18,292 bases of DNA from an uncultured Carnobacteriaceae bacterium (GTDB lineage Bacteria; Bacillota; Bacilli; Lactobacillales; Aerococcaceae), in assembly GCA_938039195.1 (NCBI GenBank), contig CALHVK010000053.1:1-18292 (forward strand), written 5' to 3'. Position numbers and translations under genes: made by a program. Under the pieces are notes generated by a model that was not told the origin of the DNA, ran no database searches, and saw only the letters and a program-made list of their open reading frames with translations. Shown one piece after another: positions 1 to 5,757 of this stretch; the first letter of the stretch is position 1, and each line of letters begins with the position of its first letter.

Positions 1-3
1 GCC

Positions 4-46
4 CCCTCTAAAGTAGTTTACTTTTTTAAGTGTCTACTTTAGAGGG
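4..46. repeat. Perfect 13-bp inverted repeat at the left edge
   Basis: Bases 4-16 (CCCTCTAAAGTAG) are exactly complementary to 34-46. A second small stem (20-23 with 28-31) nests inside. Neither arm is followed by a T tract, so it does not look like an ordinary intrinsic terminator. It could be an attenuator-like hairpin, a mobile-element end or an operator. Nothing in the window decides between these. Confidence 0.6.
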
Positions 47-57
47 AGCATATCACA

Positions 58-86
58 GTAGCAAATATGCTACATTTTGTTTTTTT
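58..86 (+). terminator. Intrinsic terminator of a plus-strand gene lying left of the window
   Basis: A 6-bp stem, GTAGCA (58-63) with TGCTAC (68-73), has a four-base loop and is followed on the plus strand by a T-rich run ending in seven Ts (80-86). It implies that a plus-strand transcript enters from outside the window and ends here, converging on the SIR2-like unit. Confidence 0.55.
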
Positions 87-88
87 AC

Positions 89-119
89 AAAAAAACTAGC
101 CAATAGACATGCTACTGGC
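89..119 (-). terminator. Intrinsic terminator of the SIR2-like transcription unit
   Basis: Read on the minus strand, GCCAGTAG (119-112) pairs with CTATTGGC (106-99) over 8 bp with one G-U pair and a 5-base loop. It is followed by TAG and a run of seven Ts (95-89). It lies about 115 bases past the stop of the SIR2-like gene and about 10 bases past the stop of the 26-codon frame, so both would be inside one transcript. Confidence 0.65.
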
Positions 120-129
120 AGAGTGTATG

Positions 130-210
130 TTATTTCTGTTCAGTTAATTCTTGATACAATTTAAATAATCTAGCTCCTCTCCTTCTATTTCCAATAGAGA
201 ATCTATCCAT
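130..210 (-). CDS. Possible 26-residue basic peptide downstream of the SIR2-like gene
   Basis: An ATG-to-TAA frame of 26 codons lies between the SIR2-like stop (25 bases upstream) and the terminator at 119-89. The peptide has a basic centre (GNRRRGAR, residues 7-14) followed by a helix-prone stretch with Leu, Phe and Tyr and an acidic/polar end (ELTEQK). An in-frame TAA sits directly before the ATG and no Shine-Dalgarno sequence is visible, which weakens the case for translation. It could be a true small peptide, the tail of a decayed gene or chance. I do not recognise it. Confidence 0.2.
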   Translation of the reverse strand: MDRFSIGNRRRGARLFKLYQELTEQK

Positions 211-235
211 TTAAATCAATAATATTTACATTTTA

Positions 236-1588
236 TTAAACAAACCATGGCATATAATGAGGTACTACATTCTTCATATTCTCCACTTTTTCTAAACAGT
301 ACTTAAATTGATCATTATTTCTATTTTCCGATATATTTGTAAATAAGTCCTTTTTATTTTCAAAGTTTTCCTCACCATATACAAAGAACCCCCGCACCTC
401 TATATCTTCACCCTTACTAAACAAATAAAGTGCTAATAGCCCCTCAAAATAGCCCAAATTATAGAATGCCTGATCATATTCTCCTTCTGATAGACGTTTC
501 TCATATAAACTCTTATATGATTGCAATCTTGGTTCAAAATATCCAGGCATCAAATATTCTCCATGTCTTCTATTGGCGACACATCTTTCCAGAGCATGAA
601 TAAACGCATCTTGATACGCCACTGTGAGCAATAATTCTGGAAAATTTTTGATTTCATCATGATAAGTCTTCTCATTAAAAATTTCTTCATGACTTGCTCT
701 GATAGATTGAAGAAGCATCCTTGCATAATCATATATTTCATTTGAAATAAGCTTTCCGTCTTCAATCAATATATTATTTAATCGATGAATAAAATAAGTT
801 CCATCTGTAATAATAGGGATTATCCTGTTATCATTTTTTCCATTCCACCGTTCGTCAATTGTAACTAAGTAAAATTGATTACTAAAATCGCCCATCTTTT
901 GAGATAATATATCTAATAACCTATTAAGATCTTCATCCCCAAATGAAAAGCCAATAAATACGATAGTATTGCTTACTAGTATTGTTTTTAGTCTATCCCC
1001 AATTAAGTCAGTTGATAATTTATTATATGACTTCTCGTAGTCTTCTTCTGTAGCTACAATGGATCCTATATTATTAATTGATCCATGTATTTTGAACACT
1101 CTTTTATTAAACACATTCCACAGTGTAGCATCTGTATCATCAATAATTGGCGTACATCCACAATATTCCTCAAAATAAGTATCCCAATTTGTAGTAATTA
1201 TCGTTTGTATATAAGGATTAGCTGCTACTTCTTCATGAAACATAGTAGCCATATTTAGTAATTGGGGAAAGGAATTAATAAAATCAAATCTTTCTTTTAT
1301 TTTATTTAACAACCTCCTACGTCCATTTGTAAAAGTGTCAACATACTGACTCATAAGTCTTGAAAAATTAGTATTTACGTCAATATCATATCCCAACTCA
1401 TTCTCTAATTCTGCTAAGATTGTACTATAAAATGTATATGGATGAACTATTTTAGATTCTGTACTAATACCCGCACCACAAAATAGAACTAAATTTCCTT
1501 TTAAAGCATTTTCTACAATTTCATCTGGCATATTAAATTTTTTATGATTTTTACAAATCACACATTCACAAGGTTCTTTTCCTCCCAA
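236..1588 (-). CDS. SIR2-like domain protein, candidate stand-alone antiphage NADase
   Basis: A 450-residue protein with an N-terminal SIR2-like fold. The nucleotide-binding motif FCGAGIS is at 36-42, TTNWD at 132-136 carries the Asn and Asp expected to contact NAD, KIHGS at 166-170 holds the likely catalytic His168, and IGFSFGDEDL at 212-221 is typical of the SIR2_2 branch found in bacterial defence proteins. Residues from about 300 to 450 form a separate helical C-terminal region that I do not recognise. Family knowledge: SIR2 domains in ThsA, DSR, SIR2-HerA and short-Argonaute systems degrade NAD+ during phage infection; that this one does so is inference. The start is TTG, chosen because GGAG (1600-1597) sits 8 bases upstream; it adds a Cys7-Cys9-Cys12-His15 cluster ahead of the fold. 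The next Met (residue 20) has no ribosome site. The gene is AT-rich compared with its neighbours, which suggests transfer. No HerA, Argonaute or TIR partner is visible. Confidence 0.8.
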   Translation of the reverse strand: MGGKEPCECVICKNHKKFNMPDEIVENALKGNLVLFCGAGISTESKIVHPYTFYSTILAELENELGYDIDVNTNFSRLMSQYVDTFTNGRRRLLNKIKERFDFINSFPQLLNMATMFHEEVAANPYIQTIITTNWDTYFEEYCGCTPIIDDTDATLWNVFNKRVFKIHGSINNIGSIVATEEDYEKSYNKLSTDLIGDRLKTILVSNTIVFIGFSFGDEDLNRLLDILSQKMGDFSNQFYLVTIDERWNGKNDNRIIPIITDGTYFIHRLNNILIEDGKLISNEIYDYARMLLQSIRASHEEIFNEKTYHDEIKNFPELLLTVAYQDAFIHALERCVANRRHGEYLMPGYFEPRLQSYKSLYEKRLSEGEYDQAFYNLGYFEGLLALYLFSKGEDIEVRGFFVYGEENFENKKDLFTNISENRNNDQFKYCLEKVENMKNVVPHYMPWFV

Positions 1589-1596
1589 TTTTTACT

Positions 1597-1600
1597 CTCC
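1597..1600 (-). promoter_or_regulatory. Ribosome binding site deciding the TTG start of the SIR2-like gene
   Basis: AAAGGAG on the minus strand, with GGAG at 1600-1597, lies 8 bases before TTG at 1588. No ATG in frame has an equivalent site, so the TTG is the best start. Confidence 0.6.
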
Positions 1601-1610
1601 TTTCTACCTA

Positions 1611-1639
1611 TATATACATTAATAAAATGTCCCGAACAA
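1611..1639 (-). promoter_or_regulatory. Promoter of the SIR2-like gene
   Basis: On the minus strand TTGTTC (1639-1634) and TATATA (1616-1611) are separated by exactly 17 bases. Transcription would start near 1604, leaving only a few bases before the ribosome site. The promoter lies in the 94-base gap after the methyltransferase-like gene, so the SIR2-like gene can be expressed on its own. Confidence 0.5.
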
Positions 1640-1682
1640 TCTCTATCTTTAAAAAGTGCTTTTTCAGGGTCACGTTGTTGCT

Positions 1683-2246
1683 TTAATGAATCTTTTTGTC
1701 ATTACTCTCACCTTGATTTCTGTTGCCTTGGCGATTCTTAAATCCAATTTTCTTTAGCGGAATTAAACGATTCACTCTCGCACAATAGTCCTTATAGGCT
1801 TCACCATGTATTTCGTAGAGCCATTTTTCCTCGGTATTACGAATCACAACGGTTAATAACACCCACTGAATCGGAATCAGAAGCAGTAACCACACATTGT
1901 GCAAGTGTAGGATACTTCCAATGCTACAGAGCCACCACGAAAAGTAAATCGGATTGCGTGTGCGAGCGTAGATTCCAGTCGTCTTAAGTTCATTGTTCTG
2001 GATGCTCGTGCTAATATCCGATTTCACCACGCTAAGCCACCAGATTCTCGCCGCAATGAACATTAAGAGGAAGCCAACCAGATAGAACAAATCTTTGTAG
2101 CCACCCGTTAAGAGTCCACTCTCAAGCACAGACTTATTCAGCACCCATCCTGTCAAATTCATCGCCATGATACCTATGATTAAGTAAGGTCCTACTCCAT
2201 AAGTCGGTAGTTTTTGATGATTATCTTGATCACTTTTTAAGTACAT
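1683..2246 (-). CDS. Isoprenylcysteine carboxyl methyltransferase-family membrane protein
   Basis: A 187-residue integral membrane protein with about four hydrophobic spans (near 17-37, 52-73, 100-118 and 119-136). The C-terminal half has the hallmark of the ICMT/PEMT-like methyltransferase superfamily: GIYARTRNPIYF at 91-102, then a Glu pair (EEKW, 139-142), and G-x-x-Y-x-x-Y near 148-154 followed by RVNRLIP at 157-163. These residues form the S-adenosylmethionine site in the family. The natural substrate of the bacterial members is generally unknown, and I do not assign one. ATG is preceded by GAGGTGA at a 5-base distance. The tail after residue 165 is polar and basic. It is followed by the SIR2-like gene on the same strand, but that gene has its own promoter, so functional linkage is not implied. 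Confidence 0.7.
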   Translation of the reverse strand: MYLKSDQDNHQKLPTYGVGPYLIIGIMAMNLTGWVLNKSVLESGLLTGGYKDLFYLVGFLLMFIAARIWWLSVVKSDISTSIQNNELKTTGIYARTRNPIYFSWWLCSIGSILHLHNVWLLLLIPIQWVLLTVVIRNTEEKWLYEIHGEAYKDYCARVNRLIPLKKIGFKNRQGNRNQGESNDKKIH

Positions 2247-2443
2247 GTTCTCACCTCATTGTTAAAGAAACCATACTACAAGCTACAATTTTTCACCTAC
2301 ATTTTACCACTACTATTCCACGTTTTAAACAGGTTTTTTAGCTTTTAAAAATTTATTTTTTAGAGCTGTCGTAGATGTACTCTTTCTTACGATTCCCCGT
2401 ACTCTTACTAAGAACCCCGTACCGCTTCACCTACAAAAAAACA
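2247..2443. other. Gene-free spacer between the methyltransferase-like gene and the structured element
   Basis: AT-rich spacer. The minus strand carries weak -10-like words (TAAAAT, TAGTAT) that could serve the methyltransferase-like gene, but none has a convincing -35. It also holds the Fic-like relic at 2353-2430, within which the near-repeat GTACGGGG occurs twice. I see nothing else. Confidence 0.5.
2353..2430 (-). pseudogene. Possible relic of the C-terminal end of a Fic-family protein
   Basis: A GTG-to-TAA frame of 25 codons reads YGVLSKSTGNRKKEYIY in its middle. This resembles the C-terminal winged-helix end of Fic (AMP-transferase) proteins, where a GIL...TG-x-x-R...Y-x-Y pattern precedes the end of the chain. 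An in-frame TAG stands directly before the GTG, there is no Shine-Dalgarno sequence, and no HPFxxGNG catalytic motif is present upstream. If the resemblance is real, this is a remnant left by deletion, which would make this stretch a former accessory site. The match is short and was made from memory of the family, so chance is quite possible. Confidence 0.2.
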
Positions 2444-2450
2444 GGACACA

Positions 2451-2677
2451 TATAATTTTGTGCAAAAAAATAAATCGATTACGAAAAACCGAGCGGATTT
2501 TATAATCGCGGTAATGGGGGATAGCAACTAATGTGAATTACTGACTCTAGGGTGAAACCCGTAGAGTCAGTTTGAAGCTTGGTAGAGATTGAGACGTAGG
2601 CTCAATCCGGTGCCCCATTACAGTGATTATAAAAAATCCGCAAGGATTTTGAGTAATCGATGTACCTAATATTTTTT
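2451..2677 (+). ncRNA. Candidate multibranched small RNA on the plus strand
   Basis: A perfect TATAAT (2451-2456) stands just before the inner stem, giving a predicted start near 2463. The body has a closing stem of 9 bp, a long irregular helix, an open region and two hairpins. A six-T run (2672-2677) follows 10 bases after the closing stem. The plus strand also places a GCAA tetraloop in a local hairpin (AAAATCC/GGATTTT, around 2634-2650). No convincing -35 is seen, and conservation cannot be tested here. The long helix with a central bubble and a side hairpin loosely recalls 6S RNA, but the apical arm is much shorter than usual, so I do not assign that family. Confidence 0.3.
2631..2650 (-). 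terminator. Probable intrinsic terminator of coaA
   Basis: Read on the minus strand, AAAATCC-TTGC-GGATTTT plus two more Ts forms a short AT-rich hairpin with a T tract, 15-35 bases past the coaA stop. It is embedded in the larger inverted structure, so the two folds compete. Confidence 0.45.
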
Positions 2678-3589
2678 AATTTGCACAAAATCTATATGAT
2701 GTCCCACTGTTTTGTGTAGGATGAAGTCGGCGCGGGTTTTCGTTGGTAAGATGTATTCCTTAAGGTTCTTCAGGTTAGTCTTCTGCCACACATCTTTCGC
2801 CATCGCAATCGCGTCCGCACGATTCCCAATCGCATATTGATAGTAATAGTTATCCGGCTGTGATTTCGCACGGTCCATCAACAATTCGAAACGCTCCAAG
2901 TACCATTGCTCAATCAGCGTTGCATCGGCATCTACGAAAATCGACCAGTCGAAGAAATCACTCACGTAAATTTCACGATTTGGCGGTAGTTGCAACACAT
3001 TAATCCCCTCAACAATCAAGATGTCGGGCGACTCAATCGTCTGCACTTCCCCTGGCACAATATCGTAAATCTCATGCGAATACACCGGCGCATCCACGCT
3101 TGGATTTCCCGTCTTCACTTCGAGTAAGAAATGAACGAGAGCTTCCATGTCGTAACTTTCCGGGAACCCTTTACGATCTAAGATTCCGCGATTAATCAGC
3201 TCCTGAGTCGGTAGTAAGAATCCGTCTGTTGTCATTAGGAACACGCGCTTATCCGGGTAGCGTTGTTGCAGCATCGTTTGCATCAAGCGGGCAGTCGTAC
3301 TCTTCCCAACAGCCACACTCCCAGAAACGCCAATAATAAACGGCACTGTCTTCTTCGTTTGACGAAGGAATTGTTGCTCCTCGGTGCGTAATTCAATATG
3401 TTTTTTAAAGTATAAATCGAAATAATCGAGCATTGGCACATACACTTCTTGCACGTCCTGTAGGGAAATGCGGTCGTTTAATGAAGTTAAGTGCTCTAGT
3501 TCGTCGCTCGTCATTGTGAATGGATGGGCGCCTTCGTACTGGCTCCAATCACTTCTTTGAATTTTGTAATACGTCTCGTTTTCGTTCAA
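2666..3589 (-). CDS. coaA: Type I pantothenate kinase
   Basis: Phosphorylates pantothenate with ATP, the first step of coenzyme A synthesis, in the cytoplasm. The 307-residue length fits the bacterial type I (CoaA/PanK-I) family. The Walker A motif GVSGSVAVGKST is at 87-98, followed by a P-loop kinase core with FLMTTDGFL, YDMEALVHFL, VYSHEIYDIV and DILIVEGINVLQ segments characteristic of the family. The start is TTG, supported by GGAG 9 bases upstream and by an in-frame stop a little further upstream; no ATG fits. The last codons form one arm of the inverted structure 2444-2704, which is unusual. It is divergent from the mevalonate operon. Both pathways consume acetyl-CoA or CoA-derived precursors, but co-regulation is only an inference. 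Confidence 0.96.
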   Translation of the reverse strand: MNENETYYKIQRSDWSQYEGAHPFTMTSDELEHLTSLNDRISLQDVQEVYVPMLDYFDLYFKKHIELRTEEQQFLRQTKKTVPFIIGVSGSVAVGKSTTARLMQTMLQQRYPDKRVFLMTTDGFLLPTQELINRGILDRKGFPESYDMEALVHFLLEVKTGNPSVDAPVYSHEIYDIVPGEVQTIESPDILIVEGINVLQLPPNREIYVSDFFDWSIFVDADATLIEQWYLERFELLMDRAKSQPDNYYYQYAIGNRADAIAMAKDVWQKTNLKNLKEYILPTKTRADFILHKTVGHHIDFVQIKKY

Positions 3590-3627
3590 CGGATTCGTCT
3601 CCTTCAGCTACTGAGTCCTATTCTTGA

Positions 3628-3633
3628 ATTGTA
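3628..3633 (-). promoter_or_regulatory. Extended -10 promoter element of coaA
   Basis: The minus strand reads TGGTACAAT, an extended -10 (TGn followed by TACAAT at 3633-3628). The -35 region is poor, as is allowed for extended -10 promoters. The predicted start is near 3621, about 32 bases before the TTG. Confidence 0.5.
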
Positions 3634-3643
3634 CCACATGTTG

Positions 3644-3697
3644 AACACGGTTTCTATTTTTGATTGTCTTAAGTTTTTCCCATGAAATCGCCGTGTT
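3644..3697. promoter_or_regulatory. Spaced inverted repeat between the divergent coaA and mvk promoters
   Basis: AACACGG (3644-3650) and CCGTGTT (3691-3697) are exact complements, and the flanking TTTC and GAAA also pair if three bases are looped out. The pair spans the space between the two promoters. It may be a shared operator or chance; a related word, ACACGGTT, forms the palindrome upstream of the yeiH-like gene. Confidence 0.3.
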
Positions 3698-3699
3698 TG

Positions 3700-3728
3700 T
3701 TTACGTAAGGGCGTGGATTTAGTAGAAT
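3700..3728 (+). promoter_or_regulatory. Promoter of the mevalonate operon
   Basis: TTTACG (3700-3705) and TAGAAT (3723-3728) are separated by 17 bases. The predicted start is near 3735, downstream of the upstream ATG at 3727, which supports translation from 3760. Confidence 0.5.
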
Positions 3729-3759
3729 GAAAAGTGAAACTAAGGAAAGGATTTGTCGT

Positions 3760-4734
3760 ATGAAACCACAAACAGGAACAGGCCTGGCAAATGGGAAGAT
3801 TATTCTTGCCGGTGAACATGCCGTTGTGTACCACGAACCCGCGATTGCACTGCCAATTGACGCGGTTTACGTGAAGGCGGATATCGTCTCTGCAACAGAA
3901 GGCCAAATGATTCAGTGTGAACTTTATACGGGCGACGTAAACGCGATGCCTGAAGCGATGGCGGGACTACAATTTGCGATTCACGAAGCGTTCAAACGAG
4001 CCTCTGCAAAAGAGGTGACAGCTCATACTTTCACGATCTCGATTGAGTCAACGATTCCTGCAGAACGTGGCATGGGCTCGAGCGCAGCCGTTAGCGTTGC
4101 GGTGGTACGTGCTATTTTCGATTTCTTGGATACGACTCTTCCTGAAGAAACCTTATGGGACATCGTTCAAGGGGCGGAAACCATTTCGCATGGAAATCCA
4201 AGTGGTGTGGATACCGCGACAACGAGCGGGACGCGTCCTGTATTTTTCAAAAAAGAAGAAGAATTACAAACACTACACCTCGATATGCCAGCGTATCTCG
4301 TGATTGCCGATTCGGGGGTTACTGGGAATACGAAGCAGGCGGTGCATCATGTAAGCACCCTGCAAGAACGCATCATCGACCCTACTACACAAGAGACGGG
4401 TTCGGATGCAATTCAATCGATTGGCGCAATCGTCAACGAAACGAAAGAGGCCATCGAGGAACAAGACCCTCAAAAACTGGGGAAACTGATGAGTGAAAAC
4501 CATGAGCGCCTCCAACAACTCGGCGTGTCGCATGACGTCATCGATACACTCGTCGATACGGCCCATCAAAACAAGGCGCTTGGGGCAAAAGTCACAGGGG
4601 GCGGCCTTGGCGGATGCATGATTGCCCTCGTTGAAACCGAGGAAGATGCCCTTCATTTACAAGAACAATTCATGAAACAAGGAGCGCAGGCGGTCTGGAT
4701 TCAGTCGCTGGCGAAAAAGGAGAACACCAAATGA
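3760..4734 (+). CDS. mvk: Mevalonate kinase
   Basis: Phosphorylates mevalonate with ATP to 5-phosphomevalonate, the first committed kinase step of the mevalonate route to isoprenoids. It is a 324-residue GHMP kinase: an N-terminal GKIILAGEHAVVY segment at 12-24, the ATP-binding loop ERGMGSSAA at 102-110, the GNPSGVDT segment at 145-152 that carries the catalytic Asp, and a C-terminal glycine-rich motif (TGGGLGGCM). An ATG at 3727 would add 11 residues, but it falls on the predicted promoter -10; AAGGAAAGG (3742-3750) sits 9 bases before the ATG at 3760, which is preferred. It is the first gene of a four-gene operon and overlaps mvaD by ATGA (4 bases), indicating translational coupling. Confidence 0.95.
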   Translation: MKPQTGTGLANGKIILAGEHAVVYHEPAIALPIDAVYVKADIVSATEGQMIQCELYTGDVNAMPEAMAGLQFAIHEAFKRASAKEVTAHTFTISIESTIPAERGMGSSAAVSVAVVRAIFDFLDTTLPEETLWDIVQGAETISHGNPSGVDTATTSGTRPVFFKKEEELQTLHLDMPAYLVIADSGVTGNTKQAVHHVSTLQERIIDPTTQETGSDAIQSIGAIVNETKEAIEEQDPQKLGKLMSENHERLQQLGVSHDVIDTLVDTAHQNKALGAKVTGGGLGGCMIALVETEEDALHLQEQFMKQGAQAVWIQSLAKKENTK

Positions 4735-5753
4735 CATCGAACATTGGAATCACGCGTGCGCATACGAATATCGCACTGATTAAATATTGGGGCAAGGAAA
4801 ATAAGGAGCTCTTTATTCCAATGAATAGTAGCCTTTCTTTGACCCTTGAAGCCTTTTATACAGATACTAGAGTCGAACTCACCGACGCGTTAACGCAAGA
4901 CGAGTTCTACCTGAACGGTGCCAGACAAGACGAAGCGGCGACGGCTAAAATTACGCGCTTCTTAGACTTGTTCCGCACTGAAACAGGAGACCATCGTCGT
5001 GCTCGTGTGGAGAGCCTAAACTTCGTCCCAACAGCAGCAGGCCTTGCGAGCTCTGCTTCCGCCTTTGCGGCACTGGCAGGTGCGATGAACGAAGCGACAG
5101 GTCTTTACATGCCTGCCCAAAAACTATCGACTTACGCGCGTCGTGGAAGCGGCAGTGCTACTCGTAGTCTCTTTGGCGGATTTGTCGAATGGAATAAAGG
5201 AGACTCCAACGAGAACAGCATGGCCATCCCCGTCGACGATGCGAACTTTGACATCGGGATGATTATTATCGTCGTGAGTGCGGCCGAGAAGAAGATTTCG
5301 AGTCGTGCCGGCATGGAATTGACCGTTTCTACTTCTCCGTTTTACGAAGGTTGGGTCACTTCAGCGGCGACTGATTTAGCCGACATCAAAGAAGCCATCA
5401 AGGACCGCGACATTCATCGCATCGGCTCTATTGCGGAATTCAACGGCATGAAAATGCACGCTACGATGCTAGCAAGCAACCCTCCATTCTGTTATTTCGA
5501 ACCGGAGAGTATTATCGCCCAACAAACGATTCGCATGATTCGAGAAAAACGAGGTATTCCGGCCTACTTCACGATGGATGCTGGGCCAAACGTCAAAGTC
5601 ATCTGCAAGGCGAGTGATATTCCTGCAATTCTAGAAGAGCTTGGTAAAGTATTCCCGAGTGAAAAACTCATTCCTACGCTTCCAGGAGAAGGCATTCGCA
5701 CATTGACAGAAGACGAATGGAACGCTTCTCGTGCTGCTTTCGAAGGGAAGTGA
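4731..5753 (+). CDS. mvaD: Diphosphomevalonate decarboxylase
   Basis: Converts mevalonate 5-diphosphate and ATP into isopentenyl diphosphate, CO2, ADP and phosphate. The 340-residue protein has the family N-terminus AHTNIALIKYWGK at 10-22, the substrate loop PMNSSLSLTL at 30-39, the ATP-binding GLASSASAFAAL at 104-115, the RRGSGSATRSLFGGFVEW stretch at 137-154, and TMDAGPNVK at 281-289 with the catalytic Asp283. The start overlaps the mvk stop. The order places this gene before the phosphomevalonate kinase, as in streptococci and enterococci, although the enzyme acts after it. Confidence 0.96.
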   Translation: MTSNIGITRAHTNIALIKYWGKENKELFIPMNSSLSLTLEAFYTDTRVELTDALTQDEFYLNGARQDEAATAKITRFLDLFRTETGDHRRARVESLNFVPTAAGLASSASAFAALAGAMNEATGLYMPAQKLSTYARRGSGSATRSLFGGFVEWNKGDSNENSMAIPVDDANFDIGMIIIVVSAAEKKISSRAGMELTVSTSPFYEGWVTSAATDLADIKEAIKDRDIHRIGSIAEFNGMKMHATMLASNPPFCYFEPESIIAQQTIRMIREKRGIPAYFTMDAGPNVKVICKASDIPAILEELGKVFPSEKLIPTLPGEGIRTLTEDEWNASRAAFEGK

Positions 5754-5757
5754 GCGC

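Larger units (their letters stand above)
2444..2704. repeat. Large imperfect inverted structure with two internal hairpins
   Basis: Long arms pair across the region. The segments are GGAC (2444-2447) with 2701-2704, ATTTTGTGCAAA (2455-2466) with 2680-2691, ATCGATTAC (2474-2482) with 2653-2661, GCGGATTTT (2493-2501) with the complementary AAAATCCGC ending at 2641, ATAATC (2502-2507) with 2625-2630 (read as GATTAT), and GTAATGGGG (2511-2519) with 2613-2621. The arms enclose two hairpins: 2541-2570 (9 bp, then a bulged G, then 3 bp closed by loop TGAAA) and 2587-2607 (7 bp, loop ACGTAGG). The right outer arm is the 3' end of coaA. Candidate readings are a structured RNA, a miniature transposable element inserted in a terminator, or an oversized terminator. 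Confidence 0.7.

Noticed and set aside
1651..1664. AAAAAGTGCTTTTT palindrome downstream of the methyltransferase-like gene
   Set aside because: The stem is almost entirely A-T with a 2-base centre and lacks a GC clamp, so it is not a convincing terminator. It could weakly attenuate transcription.
2474..2661. tRNA-like or riboswitch reading of the structured element
   Set aside because: The arms are far too long for a tRNA, and no known riboswitch core is recognisable. No gene starts immediately downstream on the plus strand.
2444..2704. Retron msr-msd interpretation
   Set aside because: Inverted arms flank a structured core, but no reverse transcriptase gene is present in the window.
4273..4656. 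127-codon minus-strand frame inside mvk
   Set aside because: A shadow of mvk. No ribosome site, and the mvk motifs are continuous across it.
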